In this document: positions 47,501-56,106 of the stretch, piece by piece
How the letters are laid out: each line of letters begins with the position of its first letter
Numbering within the stretch: the first letter of the stretch is position 1
Assembly: GCF_014764365.1 (NCBI RefSeq)
Contig: NZ_CP061718.1
Location: forward strand, 806,001 to 870,000
Origin: Roseococcus microcysteis
GTDB lineage: Bacteria > Pseudomonadota > Alphaproteobacteria > Acetobacterales > Acetobacteraceae
Direction: 5' to 3'
Length of the DNA: 64,000 nt
The notes under the pieces: generated by a model
Told to the model about the DNA's origin: nothing
Database searches by the model: none
The model's input: only the letters and a program-made list of their open reading frames with translations
Made by a program: the position numbers and the translations under genes

Positions 47501-48357
47501 TCTCGCTGGTGGTGGCCACTCTGGGGCGGGTGGAGGAGATCGGCGCGCTGTTCGACAGCCTCGCCGCGCAGGACACCGCCTTCGAGGTGATCCTGGTGGA
47601 CCAGAACCCGGATGCGCGGCTTGATGCGCTCGTGGCCGAATGGACGCCGCGCCTGAACCTGCGCCATCTGCGCGCGCCCCGCCCCCATGCCAATGCGGCG
47701 CGCAACCTCGGGCTCCGCCACGCGCGCGGTGATCTCGTGGCCTTCCCCGATGATGACTGCCTGCTGCCGCCCGGCACGTTGGCCCGGGTGCGGGCCACCT
47801 TCGACGCCGCCCCGGCGCTGGCCGCGCTGACCGGGCCGGCGGCGGCGCCCGAGGGCGGACTCGGCTCCGGCCGGTGGAACGGCAAGGCGGGGCCGATCAC
47901 GCTGGAGAATGTCTGGACCAGCGTGATCGAATTCAACCTTTGGCTCCGGCGCGATGCGGCGCTGCGTCTCGGCGGCTTCGACGAGGGGATGGGCCCCGGC
48001 GCCCGCTTCGGCAGCGCCGAGGGCAATGACCTGGTCTGCCGCGCCTTGTCCGCGGGCATGGAGGCCCGCTACGACCCCGCCCTGCGCGTGGTCCACCCCG
48101 ACAAGCGCCTGACACAAGAGGCGGTGGCGCGGGCGCAGCGCTACGGGCTTGGCCTCGGCTTCGCGCTGCGACGCCATCCGGTGCCGCTGGCGGTGCGGGC
48201 GGCCTTCCTCTACCGGCCGCTGGGCGGGGCGCTGGTCTCGCTGGCCCGCGGGCGGGGGCTGCACGCGCGCTACTACATGGCCAGCCTGCTTGGCCGCGCC
48301 CAGGGCATGCTGGCCAGCCCCCTGCCCTGGCCCGCGCCCCTGGAACCCGCGCCATGA
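47497..48357 (+). CDS. Family 2 glycosyltransferase
   Basis: A 286-aa GT-A transferase: SLVVATLGR start, VDQNPDARLD, and the metal-binding FPDDDCLLPP, followed by LGGFDEGMGPG. It lacks transmembrane helices and is probably peripheral. Coupled to both neighbours by ATGA overlaps. Confidence 0.87.
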   Translation: MISLVVATLGRVEEIGALFDSLAAQDTAFEVILVDQNPDARLDALVAEWTPRLNLRHLRAPRPHANAARNLGLRHARGDLVAFPDDDCLLPPGTLARVRATFDAAPALAALTGPAAAPEGGLGSGRWNGKAGPITLENVWTSVIEFNLWLRRDAALRLGGFDEGMGPGARFGSAEGNDLVCRALSAGMEARYDPALRVVHPDKRLTQEAVARAQRYGLGLGFALRRHPVPLAVRAAFLYRPLGGALVSLARGRGLHARYYMASLLGRAQGMLASPLPWPAPLEPAP

Positions 48358-49229
48358 AGATCGCGATCGGCATCGCCACCCGCGGCCGCCCAGGCATCCT
48401 GGGCGAGGTGCTGGCCGAGCTCGACCGCCAGACCCGCGCGCCCGACCGCGTGCTGGTCTGCCATGTGACGCCCGAGGATGTGGCCGACCTGCCCGCCCGC
48501 TTCCCCGGCGTGGAGTTCCTGGCCCAGAATCCCGGCGGCCTGCCGCGCCAACGCAACCGCATCCTGGACGCGGTGCCGGATTGCGACCTGCTGCTCTATC
48601 TCGACGACGACTTCCTGCCCGCGCCGGAATGGCTGGCCGTGCTGGAGGGGGTGATGACGGCCCACCCCGGCTGCGCGGTCGCGACCGGGACCGTCATCGC
48701 CGATGGCGCCAAGGGGCCGGGCCTCACGGTCGCGGAGGGCCGGGCCCTCCTGGCCGCCGACAGGCCGCCTGAGGATGCCCTCGCGGTCCAGCCGCATTTC
48801 AACGGCTATGGCTGCAACATGGCCGTGCGCCTCGCCCCCATGCGCGAACACGGGCTGCGCTTCGACGAACGCCTGCCCCTTTATGCCTGGTATGAGGATA
48901 TTGACCTCACGCGCCGGCTGTTGCCGCACGGCAATATCCTTCGCCTGGCCGGGGCGCGGGGGGTGCATCTGGGCGCCAAGTCGGGGCGCGTGCCCGGGGT
49001 GCGGCTGGGCTACAGCCAGGTGGTGAACCCCATCTACCTGGCCCGGAAAGGCAGCTTTCCCTGGAACCACGCCATTCCCTCGGCGGCGCGGCATTGTCTC
49101 ATCAACCTGCTCCGCAGCGCCCGGCCGGAGCCCGAGGTGGACCGCTGGGGCCGCTTCCGCGGCAACATGATCGGCCTATGGGACCTGCTGCGCGGCCGCG
49201 CCGCGCCGGAGCGCATCCTGGACCTATAG
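48354..49229 (+). CDS. Family 2 glycosyltransferase
   Basis: A 291-aa GT-A transferase: IGIATRGRPGI start, LYLDDDFLPAPEW metal motif, and an acceptor-side YAWYEDIDLTRRL with the ED and R residues of the family. It ends the polysaccharide operon and overlaps the convergent MarC gene by 6 nt. Confidence 0.87.
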   Translation: MKIAIGIATRGRPGILGEVLAELDRQTRAPDRVLVCHVTPEDVADLPARFPGVEFLAQNPGGLPRQRNRILDAVPDCDLLLYLDDDFLPAPEWLAVLEGVMTAHPGCAVATGTVIADGAKGPGLTVAEGRALLAADRPPEDALAVQPHFNGYGCNMAVRLAPMREHGLRFDERLPLYAWYEDIDLTRRLLPHGNILRLAGARGVHLGAKSGRVPGVRLGYSQVVNPIYLARKGSFPWNHAIPSAARHCLINLLRSARPEPEVDRWGRFRGNMIGLWDLLRGRAAPERILDL

Positions 49230-49838
49230 CTGCCTCAGGATGGCGAGGACGGAGACGACCATCCCCTCCATGGCCACCGCCGCCAGGATCAGCCCCATGA
49301 CGCGCGAGAGGATGGAAATGCCCGCCCGCCGCAGGAACTGCACAAGCGGCGTGGCAAAGCGCATCACCAGGTAGACCAGCGCCAGCACCAGCACGAGGGC
49401 GAGCGCCGTGCTGCTCTGCTCGGCGAACAGGAACCGGTCCTTGTCCGTCAGGACCACCACGGTCAGCATCGTGCCGGGCCCCGCAATGGCGGGCATGGCC
49501 AGCGGAAACACCGCGCGCTCGGTCGGCGTGATGTCCGGCTGAGTGGGCGGCGGCGTCTGCACCGTGTCGAAGATCATGGACAGGGCGAAAAGCAGGAGCA
49601 CCAGCGAACCCGCCAAGCGGAAGGTGTTCAGCCCCACGCCCAGTGCCTGCAGCAGGAATTGTCCCGCCACAAGGAAGACCATCAGGATGCCGAAGGAGAT
49701 CAGCACGGCGTGAAAGGCCACGCGGTTTCGCACCGCGCGCTCCAGCCCCACCGTCGTGGCCAGGAAGATCGGCAGCTTGCCCAGCGGGTTCAGCACGACC
49801 AGCAGGGTGATGAAGTCCGTGAGGAAGTTGGTCGTCAT
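49224..49838 (-). CDS. MarC family membrane protein
   Basis: A 204-aa, six-helix membrane protein of the MarC/UPF0056 family (LLVVLNPLGKLPIFLA; ISILSRVMGLILAAVAMEG). Function of the family is unknown; it is not the multiple-antibiotic-resistance factor it was once thought to be. ATG 49838 is used; a longer start at 49871 adds a basic stretch. It is a close paralogue of the gene at 49928. Confidence 0.83.
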   Translation of the reverse strand: MTTNFLTDFITLLVVLNPLGKLPIFLATTVGLERAVRNRVAFHAVLISFGILMVFLVAGQFLLQALGVGLNTFRLAGSLVLLLFALSMIFDTVQTPPPTQPDITPTERAVFPLAMPAIAGPGTMLTVVVLTDKDRFLFAEQSSTALALVLVLALVYLVMRFATPLVQFLRRAGISILSRVMGLILAAVAMEGMVVSVLAILRQL

Positions 49839-49927
49839 CAGCAGCCTGGGTCGAATTGCAGAGCGGGGCACATTTCACCAGTAGAACACAAAGCGAGCCG
49901 ATTCGTTGGCCGCCCAGGCCTCTCAAC

Positions 49928-50557
49928 TCACAGGCTGTGAATGAAGCTGCGTGTAGAGGCCAGCATGCCCTCCACCGCCAGCGCGGCCAGGATCAGGCCC
50001 ATGACGCGCGAGAGGATGCTGATGCCGGCGCGGCGCAGCACCTGCACCAGCAGCGTGGCAAAGCGCATCACGATGAAGCAGACCGCCAGCGCCAGGACCA
50101 GGGCGAGGGCGGTGTCCACCTGATGGGCCCAGTCGAAGCGGTCATTGTCGGTCAGCACCACGACCGTCAGCATGGTCCCCGGCCCCGCGAGCGCGGGCAT
50201 GGCGATGGGGAAGATTGCGCGTTCCATCGGTGTCGTGTCGGTGGCGCCCGGCGGCGGCGGGGGCGCGCTGTCGAAGATCATGGACAGGGCGAAGAGCAGC
50301 AGGACCAGCGAGCCCGCCATGCGGAAGGCCGTCAGCCCCACCCCCAGCCCCTGCAACAGGAACTGCCCCGCCACCAGGAAGAACATCAGCACGCCGAAGG
50401 AGATGACGATGGCCCACATCGCCACGCGGTTGCGTGTCTTGCTGTCCAGCGCCGCGGTCTGGGCGAGGAAGATGGGCAGCTTCGCCACCGGGTTCAGCAC
50501 GACCAGCAGCGTGACGAAATCGCTGAAGAAGTCGGTGACGAAGGGATGGAACATCAA
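49928..50557 (-). CDS. MarC family membrane protein
   Basis: A 209-aa six-helix MarC-family protein, highly similar throughout to the one directly downstream (shared segments such as LLVVLNP, GTMLTVVVLTD and RRAGISILSRVMG). It begins with two Met codons (50557 and 50554). The two genes are a tandem duplication on the same strand. Function unknown. Confidence 0.85.
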   Translation of the reverse strand: MMFHPFVTDFFSDFVTLLVVLNPVAKLPIFLAQTAALDSKTRNRVAMWAIVISFGVLMFFLVAGQFLLQGLGVGLTAFRMAGSLVLLLFALSMIFDSAPPPPPGATDTTPMERAIFPIAMPALAGPGTMLTVVVLTDNDRFDWAHQVDTALALVLALAVCFIVMRFATLLVQVLRRAGISILSRVMGLILAALAVEGMLASTRSFIHSL

Positions 50558-50623
50558 TCCGGCCTCATGCCTGACGCGGAAGCCAGCATGGACGCTCGGC
50601 TGCCCGCCGTCACCTGGAGTTGT

Positions 50624-51421
50624 TCAGGGCGCCGGGAACAGCGCGCTGGTGCGCCCCAGCAGCCAATAGGCCAGCAGGCCCACATATTCGCGCGCCGCCC
50701 ATTCGGCCTGGCCCAGGCGGAAGGAAAAGGGCGGGTCGAACCAGCCCGCCCCGCCCGGACGGGTGGAGTAGTTCACGGGCCAGGCGGTGATGTCCCAACC
50801 TGCGCGTCGAAACGTGCCCATGGAGCGCGGCATGTGGCTGGCCGAGGTGACCAGCAGCCAGGTCTCGCCGGGGGCGGGGTTCACCTGGGCGTGGGTGAGT
50901 GCGGCATTTTCCCAGGTGTTGCGGGAGCGGTCCTCGAAGACCACCCGCTCCCCCTCCAGGCCCAGCGAGGCGAAGAGGGCGCGCGCCACATCGGCCTCGC
51001 TCATCTGGCCGGGGGCCAGCGCCGCGGAGCCGCCGGTGAAGACGATGCGCGCCTCCGGCCGCAGCCGGGCGAGCGCCACGGCCTCGGTCATGCGCTCGGC
51101 CGCGCCGTTGAGCGCGGGGATGCCGCGCCCCTCGGTCAGCGCCTGTTCCACCGCGCCCCCCAGGATGACCACGCCATCCACCCGCGCGGGCAGTTCGGGG
51201 CGGGGGAAACGGTCTTCCAGCGGCAGGGTGATCCAGGCGGCCAGCGGCGTCAGCAGCACCGCCACATACCAGGAGAGGCCCAGCAGTGCCGGCCAGCGCC
51301 CGAAGCGCCGGCGGGCGATGAGCAGGCCCACACCCAGGCAGACCAGGAAGAGCGCGAAGGTGTTGGGGCGCGCGAAGAGCCAGAACAGCTTCGAGAGGGT
51401 GAAGAGGAAGTCTTCCATCAA
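50624..51421 (-). CDS. YdcF/ElyC-type DUF218 membrane protein
   Basis: A 265-aa protein: two N-terminal hydrophobic segments (about residues 18-37 and 44-65), then a DUF218 domain beginning GVVILGGAVEQ, with FTGGSAAL, EDRSRNTWENA and TSASHMPRS as its core. ElyC-like proteins act in envelope carbon or peptidoglycan-precursor metabolism in E. coli. The molecular activity is unknown. It overlaps the GT39-like gene by 4 nt. Confidence 0.82.
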   Translation of the reverse strand: MMEDFLFTLSKLFWLFARPNTFALFLVCLGVGLLIARRRFGRWPALLGLSWYVAVLLTPLAAWITLPLEDRFPRPELPARVDGVVILGGAVEQALTEGRGIPALNGAAERMTEAVALARLRPEARIVFTGGSAALAPGQMSEADVARALFASLGLEGERVVFEDRSRNTWENAALTHAQVNPAPGETWLLVTSASHMPRSMGTFRRAGWDITAWPVNYSTRPGGAGWFDPPFSFRLGQAEWAAREYVGLLAYWLLGRTSALFPAP

Positions 51422-52896
51422 TTGCCCTCCCGCAGGCGATGGATCACGACCGCGCCATGCGGGTTGTCGAAGGGTGCCATCGGTTCATATTCCGCATCGA
51501 GCGAGGCCGTGATCAAGGCCCGGGCCTCCGGACGCACGCCATACCAGTGCTGGACATCCTGCACGATGAAGCGCGGACGGGTGGCCAGCACGCGCGCCAG
51601 CTCGGCATCCATGTTCACCCCCACCAGATCCCCGAAAGGCCCGGTCAGATGGGCCGGGAAGGGAAAGCGCGTGGGCAGGGGCGAGCCGGTGAGGAAATAG
51701 ATCACGGGCTGGGAGTTGGCGACGAAGACCACGTCGCCGGGTCGCATCTCGGCGCGGATGGCGTCCGCGATGCGGGTGGGGGCATCGGGCTGGCCCAGGT
51801 GGAAGCCCGGCATGATCCGCTTCCTCAGGTCGAGGAGGAAGGGATTCAGCACCATCGCCACCACCACGCCGCCCGCCAGCCATTGCCCCCGAACCGGCGC
51901 CGCATGGGCCGCGGCGCCGAAGATGCCGAGCGCCGAGAGCAGCACGAGCGGCGGCAGCAGGATCAGGAAGTAATGGTCGAAATAATGGCCCGGCACCGCC
52001 ACCGCCAGCACCGCAACCGCGAGCCAGGCGAGGCCGAACCAGGTCAGGTGCCGCATCACGGGCGAGAGGTGGCGCAGCAGCAGCAGGGCCGGGATGGGCA
52101 GCACGAAGAGCCAGTGCATCTCCAGCAGGATCAGGCTGACGCGGTGGCGCACCACCTCGGCCGGCGCGCCCTCGGACGCATATTGGAAGGGGGCGAGGAT
52201 GGAACTCTCCAGCCAGTCGGCGAATTCGCCGCGCAGGGCGTAGAGGCCCGCCACCAGCAGCGTGGGCAGCAGGCAGAGGATGAGATAGGCGCCCGCCATG
52301 GCGAGGAGCCGCCCCCAGCGCCGCGCCTGGAGGGTGGGCCAGGCCAGCAGGGCGAAGGCGAGGCAGCCCTCGGGCGTCACCACCGGCTTGATGGTGAGCG
52401 CGAGCCCGATCAGCACCCCCATCCCCAGAAGCCGCGGCCATTCCGGCCCCCGCCACAGCGCCAGCGCGAAGGCGCCCACCACCATGGGCGCGAAGAGGAT
52501 CTCGGTGTTGGTCGTCAGCCCGCCCAGCAACACGCTGTGGCCGGCGTAGAGAAGGGCGGCCCCCAGCCCCAGCGACCGCGGCCCACCGGCCGCGCGCACC
52601 AGCGCGATCAGCGCGTAGCAGGTGGCCATGACGCAGATGGCGCCCAGCAGGCGCACGGTGGTGATGCTCTCGCCCAGAATGGTGAAGGCGATCAGGATCA
52701 TGGCCGGCGCGCCCACCGGGTGCATGTCCCACACGCCCGAAAGCGGCCAGACGCCCCGCGCCCATTCCCGCGCCTGGAGCAGATAGAGGCTCTCATCCCA
52801 ATCCATCACGGAGGGCAGGAAGGAGAACCAGCGCAGCCCCAGCACCAGCGGCGGGATGGCCAGCAGCGCCAGCACCCAGGCGAGGCGGCGGCTCAT
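51418..52896 (-). CDS. GT39-like (ArnT/PMT type) membrane glycosyltransferase
   Basis: A 492-aa membrane protein with about ten to eleven hydrophobic segments. The first periplasmic loop has DWDES (residues about 32-36), a GT-C type acidic motif, and the WDMHPVGAPAM region follows; the C-terminal 110 residues are soluble. These features match the dolichyl/undecaprenyl-phosphate-sugar-dependent glycosyltransferases of family 39. Donor and acceptor are unknown. Overlaps at both ends by 4 nt. Confidence 0.72.
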   Translation of the reverse strand: MSRRLAWVLALLAIPPLVLGLRWFSFLPSVMDWDESLYLLQAREWARGVWPLSGVWDMHPVGAPAMILIAFTILGESITTVRLLGAICVMATCYALIALVRAAGGPRSLGLGAALLYAGHSVLLGGLTTNTEILFAPMVVGAFALALWRGPEWPRLLGMGVLIGLALTIKPVVTPEGCLAFALLAWPTLQARRWGRLLAMAGAYLILCLLPTLLVAGLYALRGEFADWLESSILAPFQYASEGAPAEVVRHRVSLILLEMHWLFVLPIPALLLLRHLSPVMRHLTWFGLAWLAVAVLAVAVPGHYFDHYFLILLPPLVLLSALGIFGAAAHAAPVRGQWLAGGVVVAMVLNPFLLDLRKRIMPGFHLGQPDAPTRIADAIRAEMRPGDVVFVANSQPVIYFLTGSPLPTRFPFPAHLTGPFGDLVGVNMDAELARVLATRPRFIVQDVQHWYGVRPEARALITASLDAEYEPMAPFDNPHGAVVIHRLREGN

Positions 52897-53792
52897 CGCT
52901 TGATCCCCAGCTGGACTTCCCGCCGCCAGATGTAGAGGCCCGACGCCACCAGAATCAGGATGCCCAGCGCGTCCCAGCCATCGGGCGCCTCGGCCCAGAT
53001 GACGGCGCCGAGCAGGGTGGTCCAGACGATGCCGGAATATTCGAAGGGGGCCACCAGGGTGGGCTCACCCTTGCGATAGGCCTCGGTCATCAGCAGCTGC
53101 GCGAAGGCGGACGCGATGCCGATGCCCAGCAGGAACACCCATTGGGTCGGGCTGGGCCAGACCCAGACCGGAATGCTGGCGGCCAGCGCCAGGATGGAAC
53201 AGCCGATGGCGAACCACAGCACGATGGCGACGCCCGGCTCCCCCTTCTCGCCGAGGCGCCGGATGCTGATCATGGCCATGGCCCAGGCGAAGGCGCCGAA
53301 CAGCACGACCAGGCTGGGCCAGAGGTCGGCGGCGTCGGTGTCGCCGGGGCTGACCATGAACAGCACGCCCAGGAAGCCCACCAGCACGGCGAGGCCCCGC
53401 CGCCAGCCCACACGCTCACCCAGCAGTGGCACGGCCAGCAGCGTGAGAAACAAAGGCATGGTGAAGCCCAGCGCCGTGACATTGGCGAGCGGTAGGGTGG
53501 TGTAGCCATAGAAGGCGGTGATCATGCCGAGCAGCCCCCAGAAGACTCGCGCGGCATGGCCGAGGGGGTGGCGCGTGCGGAGCACCTTCCACCCGCCCGC
53601 CGCCGGCAACATGGGCAGCAACACCGGCAGGGCGAAAAGGCTGCGGAAGAGCACGAGTTGCGCCAGCGGAATGGTGCCGCCCAGCGTCTTCACGAAGGCC
53701 GCCGCCACGGCGAAGAGCAGGGCCGCGGCCAGGATCGCCATGATGGCGCGGCGGCGCGCGGCGCGGAGCGCGAGGGAGGGATCGGGCGTCAT
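52893..53792 (-). CDS. DMT superfamily (EamA) permease
   Basis: A 299-aa membrane protein with ten hydrophobic segments in two EamA repeats. Start taken at ATG 53792 (MTPDPSLAL); the next upstream Met at 53867 would add a polar, proline-rich leader. It overlaps the GT39-like gene by 4 nt. Substrate unknown. Confidence 0.84.
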   Translation of the reverse strand: MTPDPSLALRAARRRAIMAILAAALLFAVAAAFVKTLGGTIPLAQLVLFRSLFALPVLLPMLPAAGGWKVLRTRHPLGHAARVFWGLLGMITAFYGYTTLPLANVTALGFTMPLFLTLLAVPLLGERVGWRRGLAVLVGFLGVLFMVSPGDTDAADLWPSLVVLFGAFAWAMAMISIRRLGEKGEPGVAIVLWFAIGCSILALAASIPVWVWPSPTQWVFLLGIGIASAFAQLLMTEAYRKGEPTLVAPFEYSGIVWTTLLGAVIWAEAPDGWDALGILILVASGLYIWRREVQLGIKR

Positions 53793-53866
53793 GGCTTTCG
53801 GGTGTGAACCTGGCGGGACGGTTTGGATAGGCCCTGATTCGGGCGAACCCATGGTGCCCGCCCGCA

Positions 53867-53895
53867 TTTCCGCGCCCGCCGAAGTGATCTAGGCT
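53867..53895 (+). promoter_or_regulatory. Candidate promoter, nearly leaderless, for the NUDIX gene
   Basis: TTTCCG (53867-53872), 17 nt, TAGGCT (53890-53895), which ends 9 nt before the ATG at 53905. If real, transcription would start at or next to the start codon, and no Shine-Dalgarno is visible there. Called by eye. Confidence 0.4.
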
Positions 53896-53904
53896 TCGCG
53901 CCGC

Positions 53905-54549
53905 ATGACCGCCCGACCGCCCAAGGCCCCGCCCATTCCCGCCCATCCCGGCCTCGATGTCCGCACGGATGAGCTTGTCTGGTCGGGGCGCTTTCCGCTG
54001 CAACGGGTGGTGTTCACCTATACGCGCTTCGACGGCACGCCCTCGCGCGAATTGACCTGGGAGCTGTGGCGCCGCGGCCAGGGTGTGGCCCTGCTGCCCT
54101 ATGATCCCTGGGCGGACCGGGTCGCGCTGATCGAGCAATTCCGGCTGCCCATCCTGGCCGCCGGCTACCCGCCCATCGAAACGGAATGCGTGGCGGGCCT
54201 GCTGGAGGCGGGCGAGGACCCCGCTGAGGCCGCGCGGCGTGAGACCCAGGAGGAGGCGGGCCTCGACCCCGACCGCATCGAGAAGATCGGCCGCTTCTTT
54301 CTGATGCAGGGCGGCTGCGACGAGATGATGCACCTCTATTGCGGCCGCGCCCGCCTGCCCGAACCCGGCGCGGGCGCCACGCATGGGCTGGCGGCGGAGG
54401 GGGAGGATATCCGCCTGCTCATCCTTCCGGCCGTGGACGCCTTCGCGCGCCTCGACGCCAACACCATCACCAACGCCACCGCCGCGCTGTGCCTGCATTG
54501 GCTGCGCCAGCACCGCGCGCGGCTGCGCCAGGACTGGACCGCCGCATGA
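53905..54549 (+). CDS. NUDIX hydrolase, ADP-ribose pyrophosphatase-like
   Basis: A 214-aa protein with an intact NUDIX box: GLLEAGEDPAEAARRETQEE (about residues 99-118) then AGL. The surrounding ALIEQFRLPIL and the large C-terminal extension match ADP-ribose or nucleoside-diphosphate-sugar pyrophosphatases. It overlaps alaX by ATGA. It hydrolyses an NDP-X to NMP and X-phosphate. Confidence 0.85.
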   Translation: MTARPPKAPPIPAHPGLDVRTDELVWSGRFPLQRVVFTYTRFDGTPSRELTWELWRRGQGVALLPYDPWADRVALIEQFRLPILAAGYPPIETECVAGLLEAGEDPAEAARRETQEEAGLDPDRIEKIGRFFLMQGGCDEMMHLYCGRARLPEPGAGATHGLAAEGEDIRLLILPAVDAFARLDANTITNATAALCLHWLRQHRARLRQDWTAA

Positions 54550-55265
54550 CCGATGCCCTGTTCCGCAACAACGCCTATGCCCAGGAGGCCGCGGCGCATG
54601 TCGTCTCGGCCGGCCCCGAGGGCCTGGTGCTGGACCGCAGCATCTTCTACCCGCGCGCCGGCGGCCAGCCGGGCGACAGCGGCAAGCTCTGCTGGAACGG
54701 CGGCGATGCCGCCATCACCGAGGCCGTGAAGGGCGAGGGCGACGCCATCCTGCACAAGCTGGCGGACGGCGCCCCCCTGCCCGCCCCGGGCACCCAGGTC
54801 ACGCTGGTGCTGGACTGGGCGCGCCGCCACCGGCACATGCGGATGCACAGCGCCATGCATCTGCTGTGCAGCCTGATCCCGGGCGCCGGCGTCACCGGCG
54901 GCCAGGTGGGCGCGGAGAAATCCCGCCTCGACTTCGACCTGGCCGAGCCACCCACCAAGGAATGGCTGACCGAACGGCTGAACGCCCTGGTGGAGGCGAA
55001 CCACCCCATCACCGAGGAATGGATCAGCGAGGCGGAGCTGGAGGCCAATCCCGGTCTCGTCCGCACCCTCTCGGTGCAGCCCCCGCGCGGCGCGGGCCGC
55101 ATCCGCCTGGTGCGGATCGGCCCCCAGGCGGCACCCGTGGACCTGCAGCCCTGCGGCGGCACGCATGTGCGCAGCACCGCCGAGATCGGGCGCCTCGAAG
55201 TCCTGAAACTGGAAAACAAGGGCCGGCAGAACCGCCGGATCAGCCTCGCCCTGGTGGAGAACTGA
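54546..55265 (+). CDS. Alanyl-tRNA editing protein (AlaX-like)
   Basis: A 239-aa trans-editing protein related to the AlaRS editing domain. Zinc ligands are visible: HSAMH (His101, His105) and CGGTH (Cys203, His207). It deacylates Ser- or Gly-tRNA(Ala). The N-terminal part contains FYPRAGGQPGD, typical of AlaX-M. Its ATG lies within the NUDIX stop (ATGA). Confidence 0.87.
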   Translation: MTDALFRNNAYAQEAAAHVVSAGPEGLVLDRSIFYPRAGGQPGDSGKLCWNGGDAAITEAVKGEGDAILHKLADGAPLPAPGTQVTLVLDWARRHRHMRMHSAMHLLCSLIPGAGVTGGQVGAEKSRLDFDLAEPPTKEWLTERLNALVEANHPITEEWISEAELEANPGLVRTLSVQPPRGAGRIRLVRIGPQAAPVDLQPCGGTHVRSTAEIGRLEVLKLENKGRQNRRISLALVEN

Positions 55266-55266
55266 C

Positions 55267-56106
55267 ATGGACGCGATCGTCAACACCGAATGGCTGGCGG
55301 CCCATCTGGGCCAGCCGGACCTCGTCGTCTTCGACATCACGAAATACCTGCCGAACGAGCCCTTCGACGGCCGCACGAAATTCGCCGAGGCGCATATCCC
55401 CGGCGCGCATTTCTTCGACATGGACGAGGTGGCGGACACCGAAAACCCGCTGCCGCACATGATCCCGACCGCCGCCCGCTTCGAGAAGCTGCTGGGCGCC
55501 ATGGGTGTCACCCGCGCCGCGCGGGTGGTGTTCTACGACCAGAAGGGGATGCAGTCCTCGCCGCGCGGCTGGTGGCTGATGCGCCTCTTTGGCCACGAGA
55601 AAGTGGCGGTGCTGGATGGCGGCCTGCCGAAATGGCTGCGCGAGGGCCGCGCCACCGCCTCCGGCGCGCCCGCTACCCCCGCGCCCGCGACCTATGTGGC
55701 CGACTTCATGGCCCGCCGCGTGGCCGGCATCGGCGATGTGAAGCGTCTGCTGGAAGATGGCTCGGCGCTGGTGCTGGACGCCCGCGCCGCCGGCCGCTTC
55801 GCCGGCACCGCGCCCGAGCCCCGCGCCGGCCTGCCCTCCGGCCACATGCCGGGGGCCGCCAACCTGCCCTTCAACGAGCTGCTGGCCGCCGATGGCACCA
55901 TGCTGCCGCCCGATGCGCTCCGCGCCCGCTTCGCCGCCGCCGGCGCCACTGGCGAAAAGCCGTTGGTGACGAGCTGCGGCACCGGCGTCACCGCCTGCGT
56001 GCTGGCGCTGGGCGCCGTGCGCGCGGGCCTGCCCGAACCCGCCGTCTATGACGGCTCCTGGACCGAATGGGCGAGCCGCCCCGAAACAGAAAAGGTCTCT
56101 TCCTGA
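55267..56106 (+). CDS. sseA: 3-mercaptopyruvate sulfurtransferase
   Basis: A 279-aa protein with two rhodanese domains. The catalytic loop CGTGVTA (Cys237) in the second domain is the type found in mercaptopyruvate sulfurtransferases, as opposed to thiosulfate sulfurtransferases. It moves sulfur from 3-mercaptopyruvate to a thiophilic acceptor. It lies one base after alaX and overlaps the cystathionine lyase gene by TGATG. Confidence 0.87.
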   Translation: MDAIVNTEWLAAHLGQPDLVVFDITKYLPNEPFDGRTKFAEAHIPGAHFFDMDEVADTENPLPHMIPTAARFEKLLGAMGVTRAARVVFYDQKGMQSSPRGWWLMRLFGHEKVAVLDGGLPKWLREGRATASGAPATPAPATYVADFMARRVAGIGDVKRLLEDGSALVLDARAAGRFAGTAPEPRAGLPSGHMPGAANLPFNELLAADGTMLPPDALRARFAAAGATGEKPLVTSCGTGVTACVLALGAVRAGLPEPAVYDGSWTEWASRPETEKVSS

